Shown: positions 17,264 through 25,885 of the stretch, piece by piece
Layout: each line of letters begins with the position of its first letter
Numbering within the stretch: position 1 is the first letter of the stretch
Assembly: GCF_002896965.1 (NCBI RefSeq)
Contig: NZ_LYMM01000106.1
Location: forward strand, 1-64,000
From: Novosphingobium guangzhouense
Lineage (GTDB): Bacteria; Pseudomonadota; Alphaproteobacteria; Sphingomonadales; Sphingomonadaceae
Direction of reading: 5' to 3'
DNA: 64,000 nt
Position numbers and translations under genes: made by a program
Notes under the pieces: model-generated
Seen by the model: the letters and a program-made list of their open reading frames with translations, nothing else
Told to the model about the DNA's origin: nothing
Database searches by the model: none

Positions 17264-18256
17264 TCACATACGCGCGGCGACGAAATCCGCGAGATCGCAT
17301 TCGGGGCGCGCGCCGTAGTGCGAGATGATCTCGCTTGCGCAGATTGCGCCCATCTTGAGGCTTTCCTCAAGCCCCTTGCCGCGCACGTGGCCGAACAGGA
17401 AGCCCGCCGCGAACAGGTCTCCGGCGCCGGTGGTGTCGACAACGCGGTCGATCGGCTGCGCGGCGACTTGCGCCCGCTCACCGCCGGAAAGCGCCACGGC
17501 GCCATCGGCACCCTTGGTCACCACCAGCACCGAAACCTTGGGCGCCAGCATCGCGATGCCGTCCTCGAACCCGGCAAGGCCGGTGAGCGTGGCCAGCTCT
17601 GTCTCGTTGCAGAAGAGCAGGTCGATCAGGCCCTCTTCGATCAGCGACAGGAAATCGCCGCGGTGCATGTCGATGATGAACGATTCCGACGGCGTGAAGG
17701 CGATCTTGCGGCCCGCAGCCCGCGCCGCCGCGATCGCCTTGCGCATCGCCGCGCGCGGTTCGACCGGGTCCCACAGATACCCTTCGAGGTAGAGCACGGC
17801 GGCGTCGGCGATCGTCTCATCGGCCACCATGTCGGCGGACAGCAGGTGCGATGCGCCAAGGAAGGTGTTCATCGTGCGCTGGCCATCGGGCGTCACGAAG
17901 ATCAGGCAGCGCGCGGTCGGCGTTTCGCCGGCGCGGGCGGGCACGTCGAATTCGATGCCGCCGGCGCGGATGTCGTGGGTGAAGACTTCGCCCAGCTGGT
18001 CTTCGGCGACCTGGCCGATGAAGCCGCACTTGGCGCCCAGCGCGGCAAGGCCGGCCAGCGTGTTGGCGGCCGAACCGCCCGAGATTTCACGCGCGGGGCC
18101 CATCGCATCGTAGAGGGTGCGGGCCTGATCGGCGTCGATCAGCTGCATGCCGCCGTGGGCAAGGCCGAGTTCGTCGATCTTGGCGTCCGAGCAGTTGCCG
18201 ATCACATCGATGATGGCGTTACCGACGGCGATGACGTCCAGACGGGGTTGCGTCAT
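17264..18256 (-). CDS. PfkB-family kinase, adenosine kinase-like
   Basis: A 330-residue ribokinase-fold kinase. Features are the N-terminal substrate region GNAIIDVIGNC, GGSAANTLAGLAALG, the hinge CNETELATLTG, and the C-terminal PfkB signature VVDTTGAGDLFAAGFL with the catalytic Asp of GAGD. Sphingomonad homologues are annotated as adenosine kinase, which phosphorylates adenosine to AMP, but another nucleoside or sugar cannot be excluded. The ATG at 18256 is preferred over one eleven codons upstream. About 90 bases upstream begins the phased repeat array, which might include its control region. Confidence 0.85.
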   Translation of the reverse strand: MTQPRLDVIAVGNAIIDVIGNCSDAKIDELGLAHGGMQLIDADQARTLYDAMGPAREISGGSAANTLAGLAALGAKCGFIGQVAEDQLGEVFTHDIRAGGIEFDVPARAGETPTARCLIFVTPDGQRTMNTFLGASHLLSADMVADETIADAAVLYLEGYLWDPVEPRAAMRKAIAAARAAGRKIAFTPSESFIIDMHRGDFLSLIEEGLIDLLFCNETELATLTGLAGFEDGIAMLAPKVSVLVVTKGADGAVALSGGERAQVAAQPIDRVVDTTGAGDLFAAGFLFGHVRGKGLEESLKMGAICASEIISHYGARPECDLADFVAARM

Positions 18257-18342
18257 GGGTTGGGGAAATCCTTCTGAGGTGCCCGGCAATCAGGGTCCGG
18301 GAAAAATGTATGGAGCGCGCCTAGCCTGCCCCCCGGCCCGCC

Positions 18343-18534
18343 GCAAGGTGACAGGTTTACACGGTTTGCACGGTCCAGAGGGAAATGGTGTCACCTTGGG
18401 CCGTTTTCGAGGGCGATGTGTCACCTTGGAGCGCGAGATGTGTCACCTTGGCCCGCGCAGGTGTCACCTTATGCGCCCAAAGTGTCACCTTGCGGACCGA
18501 AAGTGTCACCTTGCGCGCCATGCAACGTGACAGG
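18343..18534. repeat. Array of six helically phased TGTCACCTTG repeats with flanking inverted copies
   Basis: The core TGTCACCTTG starts at 18389, 18419, 18441, 18462 (last base A), 18483 and 18504, so the steps are 30, 22, 21, 21 and 21 bases, about two DNA turns. Two near-identical 13-mers, gcaaggtgacagg (18343-18355) and gcaacgtgacagg (18522-18534), bracket it and contain the core in the opposite orientation. It fills much of the 454-base gene-free gap 18257-18710; I see no terminator or small gene in the rest. The layout resembles iterons or a multi-site operator. Frames through it encode heptads such as RKVTL, but no credible gene. Confidence 0.85.
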
Positions 18535-18710
18535 TAGCGGGTTATGGCAGTGAAGATCATCCCGCAAGGGTACTGCAAGGGCCGTGCTGTAGGAAACCCG
18601 CCGTTCCCCGTACCCCTGCGCGGTTCTGGCGCAGATCCGCCCGATTCCGCAGCACATGCCCTGACGGCCGATTGACTTGGCCGCCGCGCCGGGCAATGCC
18701 GCAGGCGATC

Positions 18711-19211
18711 ATGAGCACCACGCCTTTCGGGACACTTCCCCTGAACCGCCCATCCTGCCGCCCCGTCAGCCGCCCCGTCAGCCGCCGCCTTGTGCCGCTT
18801 GCCGCGGCCTCGCTTGCGCTGGCGCTTTCGGCCTGTTCGGCCACCGGGGGCAGCGTGGCGAGCACGCCCGCGCCCACGCAGGGCAAGCGGATCAAGGGCA
18901 TCCCCGCAACGCGCCAGCCCACCCGCACGGCCCCGCGCGATGCCACCGTGCAGATGGTGCCGGGGCTGGAAGGCGTGATCGGCGCCAATCAGGGCCAGCT
19001 TACCCGCATGTTCGGCCAGCCCCGTCTCGACGTATGGGAAGGTGACGCGCGCAAGCTGCAGTTCACCGGCACCGCCTGCGTGCTTGACGTGTTCCTCTAT
19101 CCCAGCACCGGATCGAAGGAACCGCACGCGACTTACGTGGAAACGCGCCGCAGCTCGGATGGCCAGAACGTGGACCGCGCGGCCTGCGTGGCTGCGCTGA
19201 AGGGGAAGTAG
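18711..19211 (+). CDS. Hypothetical lipoprotein
   Basis: A 166-residue protein with an arginine-containing N-region, a hydrophobic stretch LVPLAAASLALALSAC and a lipobox ending in Cys, so it should be lipidated. The mature part begins with a Pro/Thr-rich linker. It then has a conserved-looking core: PGLEGVIGANQGQLTRMFGQPRLDVWEGDARKLQ followed by GTACVLDVFLYP. This resembles small beta-domain lipoproteins with a GQP motif (SmpA/BamE-like in style), but I cannot assign a family. ATG 18711 is chosen with aggcg upstream. The phased repeat array ends 176 bases upstream. Confidence 0.7.
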   Translation: MSTTPFGTLPLNRPSCRPVSRPVSRRLVPLAAASLALALSACSATGGSVASTPAPTQGKRIKGIPATRQPTRTAPRDATVQMVPGLEGVIGANQGQLTRMFGQPRLDVWEGDARKLQFTGTACVLDVFLYPSTGSKEPHATYVETRRSSDGQNVDRAACVAALKGK

Positions 19212-19376
19212 GCGCCCTCAATTCCCGAATGCGAAGGCGGATCTGTCCCCCTTCGCCCTGTCCCCGCGAAGGCTCAGTTCAGCGCCCATCCGGTTTACGG
19301 CATATCGATATGCGGTAGCTTCCCCGCATTCGACGAAGTCTTATCGTGATCTGGCGATGTGGGGAGAAGCACTGCC

Positions 19377-19679
19377 ATGTTCCGCAAGATCGTTTTCGGT
19401 TGCTGCGCCCTGGGCGCGATGGCGGGTACTCCGGCAAGGGCGGACATGCCCATGCTGCCGCCCAACTACACGACCGGGATAATTGCACCGGTGATCATGA
19501 ACCAGTGTACCGGCGGGCGCTGCGCGAACAATCAGGCACCGCAGCAACGTCAGGCGCCGCAGGGCAGCCCGGAGAAGACACGCATCACCTGCGCCAACGC
19601 CCATCGCATGACGCCGACCCCGGCGCAGAAGGCAAAGCACGCGCAGCTCATCGCGCTATGCGCCAGCATCGGTCTGTGA
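19377..19679 (+). CDS. Small secreted hypothetical protein
   Basis: A 100-residue protein with a clear signal peptide (MFRKIVFGCCALGAMAG, cleavage near ARA-DMP). The mature region is Gln/Pro/Ala-rich with four cysteines (NQC, GRC, TCA, LCA). ATG 19377 is preceded by a strong ggggagaag. No family recognised. It converges on the CDF transporter gene 18 bases downstream. Confidence 0.6.
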   Translation: MFRKIVFGCCALGAMAGTPARADMPMLPPNYTTGIIAPVIMNQCTGGRCANNQAPQQRQAPQGSPEKTRITCANAHRMTPTPAQKAKHAQLIALCASIGL

Positions 19680-19697
19680 CTGTCTGAACGCAGCCGC

Positions 19698-20633
19698 TCA
19701 GCCCACCCGGATCGGCGGCAGCACGTCGAGCCCGGCGGCGCCGGCTTCGTCCACCAGACCTTCGGGGTCGGGGTGAATCAGGATCTCGGTATCCGGAAAT
19801 TCGGTCCTGAGCCGAAGTTCCAGCGCGTCCATCACCTTATGCGCTTCCCGCACGGTCATCTCCGCATCGACCCAGACGTGGAACTGCACGAAGTCGCGGT
19901 TGCCGGAAGTGCGGGTGCGCAAATCGTGGACCCCGGTGATGTCCGGGTTGCGCGCCAGCAGTTCCAGGAAGCGCTGCTTCTTTTCGGGCGGCCATTCATG
20001 GTCCATCAACTGGTCCAGCACGTCCTGCGATGCGGTCCACGCCCCCCAGGCCAGCCACAGCGCGATGCCAAGGCCGAACAGCGGGTCCGCGCCCGAAACG
20101 CCTAGATACCGGTCGATCACCAGCGCCGCGATCACCGCCACGTTGAGCAGCAGGTCCGACTGGTAATGTACGCTGTCGGTCTGGATCGCGAGGCTGCCGG
20201 TACGCCGGATCACATGCCGCTGCCAGCCGATCAGCGCCAGCGTCACCACAATCGCGGCCACTGAAACGCCGATGCCCGCTTCGGCCGCCGCCACCCGATG
20301 CCCTGCGAAGAACTGTTCCACCGCATGGGCGCCGATGGCCAGCGCCGAGATGGAGATCAGCACGATCTGGAACAGCGCCGCGATCGCTTCCGCCTTGCCG
20401 TGGCCGAAGCGGTGCTTGTCATCGGGCGGATGCGCGGCAACCCAGACCCCCACCAGCGTCGCCACGCTGGCGACAAGGTCCAGCACGGTGTCGGCCAGGC
20501 TGCCCAGCATCGCGGTGGAGCCGGTGGACCAGGCCGCATAGCCCTTGATCGCGATCAGCAGGCTCGCCGCGCCGATGCTGGCGATGGCGGCACTGCGGTT
20601 GAGCGCGCCGGAACTGATCGCGGGATCGCTCAC
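19698..20633 (-). CDS. Cation diffusion facilitator family transporter (FieF-like)
   Basis: A 311-residue divalent metal/proton antiporter with six predicted membrane segments and a cytoplasmic C-terminal domain. Metal-site signatures are DTVLDLVAS in TM2, HPPDDKHRFGHGKAEAI between TM2 and TM3, and HYQSDLLLNVAV in TM5. The C-terminal domain has HDLRTRTSGNRDFVQFHVWVD. Likely exports Zn2+ or Fe2+; specificity is not readable here. It overlaps the pdxH stop by four bases, so the two are co-transcribed. Confidence 0.92.
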   Translation of the reverse strand: MSDPAISSGALNRSAAIASIGAASLLIAIKGYAAWSTGSTAMLGSLADTVLDLVASVATLVGVWVAAHPPDDKHRFGHGKAEAIAALFQIVLISISALAIGAHAVEQFFAGHRVAAAEAGIGVSVAAIVVTLALIGWQRHVIRRTGSLAIQTDSVHYQSDLLLNVAVIAALVIDRYLGVSGADPLFGLGIALWLAWGAWTASQDVLDQLMDHEWPPEKKQRFLELLARNPDITGVHDLRTRTSGNRDFVQFHVWVDAEMTVREAHKVMDALELRLRTEFPDTEILIHPDPEGLVDEAGAAGLDVLPPIRVG

Positions 20634-21253
20634 GGATAAAGCAGCGTGCTGGCCCAGCCGTCCGGGCCATGCGTGAACCGGCGGCGTTCGTGCAGGCGGT
20701 AGGGGCGATCGTGCCAGAATTCCATCGCTTGCGGACGCACGCGCCAGCCGCCCCAGTGCGCAGGCCGTTCAACCTCGCCGCCTTCGAAGCGGCTGCGCAC
20801 CTCTTCGTAGCGGGCCAGGAACGTCTCGCGCGAATCGAGCGGGGCGGACTGGTCGGACGCCACGGCACCCAGCTGCGAATCGCGGGCGCGCGAATGGAAG
20901 TAGGCTTCGGCCTCGGCCTCGCTGACGGGGGAGAGCACGCCTTCGATGCGGATCTGGCGGCGCAGGCTCTTCCAGTGGAACAGCAGCGCGACCTGCGGGT
21001 TGGCGGCGATCTCCTGCCCCTTGCGGCTGTGGCCATTGGTGTAGAACACGAAGCCGCTGGCGTCATACCCCTTGAGCAGCACCATGCGCACCGAAGGCTG
21101 CCCGTCAGGCGTCGCCGTGGCCAGTGCCATCGCGTTGGAATCGTTGGGTTCCGTCCCCCGTGCTTCGTCATACCACTGCGCGAAAAGCGCAAAGGGGTCG
21201 CCGTGCGGGATAACTTCGCGGGCGTCGGTTTCGGTGGGGAGCGCGGTGGTCAC
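20630..21253 (-). CDS. pdxH: Pyridoxamine 5'-phosphate oxidase
   Basis: The 207-residue FMN enzyme oxidises pyridoxine/pyridoxamine phosphate to pyridoxal phosphate. Motifs: MALATATPDGQPSVRMVLLKGYD, FVFYTNGHSRKGQ, FHWKSLRRQIRIEG, and the C-terminal EFWHDRPYRLHERRRF with LYP end. Its stop overlaps the CDF transporter start (20630-20633). Divergent from the dnaJ-like gene, with 172 bases between them. Confidence 0.96.
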   Translation of the reverse strand: MTTALPTETDAREVIPHGDPFALFAQWYDEARGTEPNDSNAMALATATPDGQPSVRMVLLKGYDASGFVFYTNGHSRKGQEIAANPQVALLFHWKSLRRQIRIEGVLSPVSEAEAEAYFHSRARDSQLGAVASDQSAPLDSRETFLARYEEVRSRFEGGEVERPAHWGGWRVRPQAMEFWHDRPYRLHERRRFTHGPDGWASTLLYP

Positions 21254-21425
21254 GATATGATCGTCCTGAGTTGCAGATGCGGGAACCCTTGCGCGGATGC
21301 CCGGTTGCGCAAGGCATGGCCTTGATCGCGAACAAGTCTTCCTCCGGGATTAGGCAACACGATGGTGTTGCGCAACCTGAAGCAGCGCTTGTCCAAACCC
21401 GTCGCGCAACCTAGCTAGGGGCATC

Positions 21426-22379
21426 ATGGCAGCAGATCCCTATACCACCCTCGGCGTGTCGCGCGGCGCGAGCGAAAAGGACATCAAGTCCGCCTATCGC
21501 AAGCTGGCGAAGGAACTCCACCCCGACACCAACAAGGACAACCCCAGAGCGGCGGAACGTTTCAGCGACGTGACGCGCGCCTATGACCTGCTTTCGGACA
21601 AGACCAGGCGCGCCCAGTTCGATCGGGGAGAGATCGACGCGGAAGGCAACCCCGCCAACCCGTTCGGCGGCGGCTTCGGCGGTGGCGGCTATGGCGGCGG
21701 CCCCGGTGGCCAGCGCGGTTTCGGCGGCGGAATGGGCGCAGAGGACGGCATCGACCTTGAAGATATCTTCGGCGGCATCTTCGGCGGCGGTCGCGGCGGA
21801 ATGGGCGGCATGGGTGGCGGCATGGGCGGAGGGCGGCGTGCCGCTCCCAAGGGGGCGAACGTGAACTACCGGCTTTCCGTGCCGCTGATCGATGCGGCCG
21901 AACTCAAGCCCCAGCGCATCACCTTGTCGGATGGCAAGACGATCGACCTCAAGCTGCCCGCAGGGGTCGAAGACGGCACCCAGATGCGCCTTGCCGGCAA
22001 GGGCGAGCCCGGCCCCGGCGGCAACGGCGATGCCACCGTCACCATCCAGATCCAGCCGCACGCCTTCTTCCGGCGCGATGGCGACGACTTGCGCATCGAC
22101 CTGCCGATCACGCTGGACGAAGCGCTGCTGGGCGCCAAGGTCAAGGCGCCCACGCCTTCGGGCGCGGTGATGCTTTCGGTCCCGGCGGGCGCAAGTTCGG
22201 GCAAGTCGCTGCGCCTCAAGGGGCGCGGCATGACCCGCAAGGACGGCACCCGCGGCGATCAGCTGATCACGCTGCAGATCGCCCTGCCCGAAGCCGATTC
22301 CGAAGCTGCGGCAGACCTTGCCGCCCGCCTCGAAGGGTGGGCCGACGGCCGCGACGTGCGCGGGAAGCTTGGCGTCTGA
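21426..22379 (+). CDS. DnaJ-family co-chaperone lacking the zinc finger (CbpA-like)
   Basis: A 317-residue J protein. The J domain (3-70) has the HPD motif in ELHPDTNKDNP; a long Gly/Phe/Met-rich linker (about 75-140) follows, with many GG repeats; then the DnaJ C-terminal beta domains (from about 142). The four CxxCxGxG zinc repeats of DnaJ are absent, as in CbpA. It would stimulate DnaK ATPase activity. The next gene starts within its final codons. Confidence 0.93.
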   Translation: MAADPYTTLGVSRGASEKDIKSAYRKLAKELHPDTNKDNPRAAERFSDVTRAYDLLSDKTRRAQFDRGEIDAEGNPANPFGGGFGGGGYGGGPGGQRGFGGGMGAEDGIDLEDIFGGIFGGGRGGMGGMGGGMGGGRRAAPKGANVNYRLSVPLIDAAELKPQRITLSDGKTIDLKLPAGVEDGTQMRLAGKGEPGPGGNGDATVTIQIQPHAFFRRDGDDLRIDLPITLDEALLGAKVKAPTPSGAVMLSVPAGASSGKSLRLKGRGMTRKDGTRGDQLITLQIALPEADSEAAADLAARLEGWADGRDVRGKLGV

Positions 22380-23310
22380 CGCCGAACATGAGGCGCTGAG
22401 GGCGAAGCTGCGCCGAAAGGCGGGACCGGGTACGCGCGTCTTCCGCGTGGCGATGCGGGTCGTTTCGGGCACCTGGGACGATGGCTTCATCCACGCGGGC
22501 AACCTTGCCTACATGAGCCTGCTGTCGCTGTTCCCCTTCTTCATCGCGCTGGCCGCGATCCTTTCGATGCTGGGCGAACAGGACCAGATGGGCGCCTCGA
22601 TCGACACGATCCTGCGCGCCCTGCCCCCGCGCGTGGGCGACGTGCTGCGCCCCGTCGCGCACGATGTCGCCGCCGCGCGCCATGGCTGGCTGCTGTGGGC
22701 GGGCGGGCTGCTGGGCCTGTGGACTTCCGGCTCTCTGATAGAGACGATCCGCGACATCCTGCACCGCGCCTACGATTCCAAGAAGCGCCACCGCTTCTGG
22801 CGATCGCGGCTGGTGTCGAGCGCGGTGATCTTCGGTTCGGTGCTGCTGCTGCTGGTCTCGCTGTCCTCGCAGGTGCTGCTGTCCACGGCGGAGACGGTGA
22901 TCTCGACGCTGTTTCCGCGGCTGGACGGCCTGTCCGAACAAATGGCGCTCAGCACGGCGATGAGCGGCGGCGGGATTTTCGTCTCGATCTACCTGCTGTT
23001 CTACCTGCTTACGCCCCACGCGTACCAGACCCGACGCTATGCAAAGTGGCCCGGCGCGGCGTTCGTCACGCTATGGTGGCTGCTGGTCGCCTGGGCCTTG
23101 CCGAAAGTGTTGCAGACTTTCCTCATGTACGATCTTACCTACGGAAGCCTTGCCGGAGTGATGATCGCGCTTTTCTTTTTCTGGCTTGTAGGCTTAGGGA
23201 TGGTCATAGGCGCGGAACTGAACGCGGCGCTTGCGCAGGCGAACGAGGGTACAGGTGTCCCTGTGGAATTCAGCGCAGAATCCGGCCCGATGAGCGGGCC
23301 CAACGATTAA
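22369..23310 (+). CDS. YihY/UPF0761 family membrane protein
   Basis: A polytopic protein of the YihY (formerly RNase BN) family, about 313 residues from the proposed TTG at 22369, which has gggaag just upstream and overlaps the dnaJ-like stop by 11 bases. Membrane segments appear around HAGNLAYMSLLSLFPFFIALAA, GWLLWAGGLLGLWTSGSL, the RSRLVSSAVIFGSVLLLLVSL block and three later ones. TSGSLIETIRDILHRAY is characteristic. Function in the family is unresolved; it is not a ribonuclease. Later starts (ATG 22453) are possible. fabI follows after 21 bases. Confidence 0.82.
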   Translation: MASDAEHEALRAKLRRKAGPGTRVFRVAMRVVSGTWDDGFIHAGNLAYMSLLSLFPFFIALAAILSMLGEQDQMGASIDTILRALPPRVGDVLRPVAHDVAAARHGWLLWAGGLLGLWTSGSLIETIRDILHRAYDSKKRHRFWRSRLVSSAVIFGSVLLLLVSLSSQVLLSTAETVISTLFPRLDGLSEQMALSTAMSGGGIFVSIYLLFYLLTPHAYQTRRYAKWPGAAFVTLWWLLVAWALPKVLQTFLMYDLTYGSLAGVMIALFFFWLVGLGMVIGAELNAALAQANEGTGVPVEFSAESGPMSGPND

Positions 23311-23331
23311 AGTGGTTACAGGAAGAAACGA

Positions 23332-24135
23332 ATGACCGGTCTGATGCACGGCAAGAGGGGGCTTATCATGGGCCTCGCCAACGACAAGTCGCTGGCCTGG
23401 GGTATCGCGAAGAAGCTGCACGAACAGGGCGCAGAACTTGCCTTCGCCTATCAGGGCGAAGCGCTGGCCAAGCGGGTCAGGCCGCTGGCGGAAAGCCTTG
23501 GCTCCGATTTCCTCATAGACTGCGACGTGTCGAACATGGACGCGATCGACGCGGCGTTCGACACGATCCGCGAACGCTGGGACACGATCGACTTCGTCGT
23601 TCACGCCATCGGCTTCTCGGACAAGAACGAACTGCGCGGCAAGTATGTCGACACCAGCCTCGACAACTTCCTGATGACGATGAACATCTCGGCCTATTCG
23701 CTCGTCGCCGTCACCAAGCGCGCGATGGCGATGATGCCGAACGGCGGCTCGATCCTGACGCTGACCTACTACGGCGCCGAAAAGGTCGTGCCGCACTACA
23801 ACGTCATGGGCGTTGCCAAGGCGGCGCTTGAAGCCTCGGTGAAGTATCTGGCCAACGACCTTGGCCCGCAGAACATCCGCGTCAACGCGATCTCTGCCGG
23901 CCCGATCAAGACGCTGGCCGCCAGCGGCATCGGCGACTTCCGCTACATCCTCAAGTGGAACGAGCTGAACTCGCCGCTGCGCCGCAACACCACGATCGAG
24001 GATGTGGGCGGTTCGGGCCTCTACTTCCTGTCGGACCTGTCTTCGGGCGTGACCGGCGAAACGCATCACGTCGATTCGGGCTATCACCTGGTCGGCATGA
24101 AGCAGGAAGACGCGCCGGATATCGCGCTCGCCTGA
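23332..24135 (+). CDS. fabI: Enoyl-[acyl-carrier-protein] reductase (NADH)
   Basis: A 267-residue short-chain dehydrogenase-fold enzyme catalysing the last reduction in fatty acid elongation. It has the FabI N-terminus GLIMGLANDKSLAWGIAK, HAIGF, the catalytic Tyr-x6-Lys pair in YNVMGVAK, and SAGPIKTLAASGI with a C-terminal GETHHVDSGYH. The clinically important inhibitor site belongs to this family, but no resistance feature was assessed. Followed by a strong terminator. Confidence 0.96.
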   Translation: MTGLMHGKRGLIMGLANDKSLAWGIAKKLHEQGAELAFAYQGEALAKRVRPLAESLGSDFLIDCDVSNMDAIDAAFDTIRERWDTIDFVVHAIGFSDKNELRGKYVDTSLDNFLMTMNISAYSLVAVTKRAMAMMPNGGSILTLTYYGAEKVVPHYNVMGVAKAALEASVKYLANDLGPQNIRVNAISAGPIKTLAASGIGDFRYILKWNELNSPLRRNTTIEDVGGSGLYFLSDLSSGVTGETHHVDSGYHLVGMKQEDAPDIALA

Positions 24136-24162
24136 TACGCGCAGCCTGAGGGCTGAAACACG

Positions 24163-24194
24163 AAAGGCCGGAGGTTATCCCTCCGGCCTTTTCG
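24163..24194 (+). terminator. Bidirectional terminator after fabI
   Basis: A perfect 12-bp stem (aaaggccggagg at 24163-24174 with cctccggccttt at 24180-24191), with a 5-nt loop and T-rich ends on both strands. It separates fabI from the converging TauE/SafE gene. Confidence 0.9.
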
Positions 24195-24203
24195 TTATGC
24201 CGC

Positions 24204-25058
24204 TCAGCGGACCTGCGCCGCCTTGGCTGCCGGAATCGCTTCGATCTTCACCTTTTCCGGCGTGCTGGCCTTCACGAAAAGCTGCCAGGAAGACACCGCC
24301 AGCACTGCCGCCAGCAGCGGCTGCAATACCTTGTCCGGCGCGCGCGAGGACAAGTAGCTGCCCACCACGACGCCGGGGATGGAGCCGATCAGCAGGTTGG
24401 TCAGCAGCGTCCCGTTGACATCGCCCATGATCCAGTGCCCGGTCCCCGCGATCAGCGTCAGCGGCACGGCATGGGCGATGTCCGAGCCCACGATGCGTGC
24501 CACCGGCAGGCGCGGGTAAAGCAGGAACAGCACCGTCACGCCGATCGCCCCGGCCCCGACCGAGGACACCGATACGGCCACCCCGATCAGCGCGCCCAGC
24601 GCGATCGTGCCGCCCACTTCGACTCTGGGCGAACGTGCCGCCGCGCCGTCATGGGCATGGCGGAACAGCCACTTGCGCCCGATCACCGCCAGCGACGTCA
24701 GCGCCAGCAGGCAGGCGAGCGATGCAAGGATGACGTGTTCCGTGGACTTTCCGACCGAGCCCAGCCGGGCCATGACCAGCAGGGTCAGCACCGCCGCGGG
24801 AACGCTGCCCAGCGCCATGCGCCACACGATCTTCCATTCCACGCTTTCGCGCGATCCGTGAACGGCGGAACCGGCGATCTTGGTGACGGCGGCGAAGAGC
24901 AGGTCGGTGCCCACGGCAGTCTTGGCGCTGACGCCGAACAGCAGCACCAGCAGCGGTGTCATCAGCGAACCGCCGCCCACGCCGGTCAGCCCCACCAGCA
25001 GACCTACCAGCAGCCCGGCAATCGCATGGAAGAAATCAATCGTGCCCGTCACGCCCAT
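24204..25058 (-). CDS. TauE/SafE family sulfite/anion exporter-like permease
   Basis: A 284-residue permease with eight hydrophobic segments in two halves. Each half opens with a glycine-rich motif: LLVGLTGVGGGSLMTPLLVLLFG and VSSVGAGAIGVTVLFLLYPRLP. GTDLLFAAVTKIAGSAVH and IVGSDIAHAVPLT are typical TauE/SafE landmarks. Predicted to move sulfite, sulfonates or related organic anions out; substrate unknown. ATG 25058 is preferred over a start 22 codons earlier. Confidence 0.88.
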   Translation of the reverse strand: MGVTGTIDFFHAIAGLLVGLLVGLTGVGGGSLMTPLLVLLFGVSAKTAVGTDLLFAAVTKIAGSAVHGSRESVEWKIVWRMALGSVPAAVLTLLVMARLGSVGKSTEHVILASLACLLALTSLAVIGRKWLFRHAHDGAAARSPRVEVGGTIALGALIGVAVSVSSVGAGAIGVTVLFLLYPRLPVARIVGSDIAHAVPLTLIAGTGHWIMGDVNGTLLTNLLIGSIPGVVVGSYLSSRAPDKVLQPLLAAVLAVSSWQLFVKASTPEKVKIEAIPAAKAAQVR

Positions 25059-25201
25059 CGCGTACCCGTATCCTTGCCTGGCTTTATCTTGTCGGGCGCC
25101 GTTCCAGCCGGTTTGCCCGCGCAAGACAAGCGGATTTAGGGTTTCAGGGGGGCAAGAGAGGCTTGTGCGCCGTTATTCCGACGGCGCGCGGGGAAAGAAC
25201 G

Positions 25202-25777
25202 TTACTTCTTCTGCGCTGCTGCCGCCGCCGCAGCGTCTTCCGCCGCATCCTGCTCCGCAGCCTGACGCTTGCGCTGTTCGAAATATGCCTTTTCCGCTTC
25301 CTCGACCCGCGCCTGTTCTGCGGCGGCATCGGCATCGATGGTGGAGAGGCGCTTTTCACGCTCTGCCTGGATCAGTTCGCTGAAGCGCACTTCCGAACCG
25401 TTTTCCTTTTCCGCATAAGCCTGATTGATCAGCTGCTGCGTGCAGCCCAGCGAACCGCCCGCGCCCGCCGGTGAACAGCTGAGCGTGCCGAAGCGGCCCA
25501 CCGTCTCGTAAGCCTGCACCTTGTTGGCCCAGGCTTCGGACTGCGGCTGATCGATACCGCGCAACGGCGTCGGGATGCGATAGCGTTCTTCCTCGGGCTT
25601 GCGGGCGCAGACCGTGATCTCTCCCGACGACGCCTCCGGACAGGGATCGTCGCCGTAGACGATCAACTGGTTCACCTTCTCACCGCCGGGATCGGAAAGG
25701 TCCGAATCCTGCGCGAAAGCGGGTGCGGCAGCCAGCGAAAGGACGGCAACGGCAGCGGAAACGAGCAGGCGGTTCAT
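25202..25777 (-). CDS. Conserved secreted hypothetical protein
   Basis: A 191-residue protein with a signal peptide (MNRLLVSAAVAVLSLAAAPAFA-QDS). Its core has paired cysteines in DDPCPEASSGEITVCARK and in LSCSPAGAGGSLGC. The C-terminal 70 residues are a charged coiled coil rich in Glu, Ala and Lys, ending in a low-complexity Ala/Lys tail. The motif EITVCARKPEEERYRIP recurs in sphingomonad exported proteins from memory, but no function is known. ATG 25777 fits the signal; the longer frame does not. Confidence 0.65.
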   Translation of the reverse strand: MNRLLVSAAVAVLSLAAAPAFAQDSDLSDPGGEKVNQLIVYGDDPCPEASSGEITVCARKPEEERYRIPTPLRGIDQPQSEAWANKVQAYETVGRFGTLSCSPAGAGGSLGCTQQLINQAYAEKENGSEVRFSELIQAEREKRLSTIDADAAAEQARVEEAEKAYFEQRKRQAAEQDAAEDAAAAAAAQKK

Positions 25778-25885
25778 CGGTGGCTCCAGCAGTCGATATG
25801 GCCCGAAGGCGTCATGATCGGGGTGACACCCGATATAAGGATATGATGGGTTGAATGACAGCTTAAGCACACAACCCGCAAGACG

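Noticed and set aside
18343..18534. CRISPR-like array
   Set aside because: The repeated core is only about 10 bases, spacers are about 11 bases and no cas genes are present.
18357..19127. Minus-strand frame through the repeat array encoding heptads such as RKVTL
   Set aside because: The frame overlaps the lipoprotein gene antisense and has no start or family support; its heptads arise from the 21-base step.
21354..21371. Small hairpin gcaacac-gatg-gtgttgc before the dnaJ-like gene
   Set aside because: Seven-base stem without a T-run or repeats elsewhere; too weak to call as a terminator or operator.
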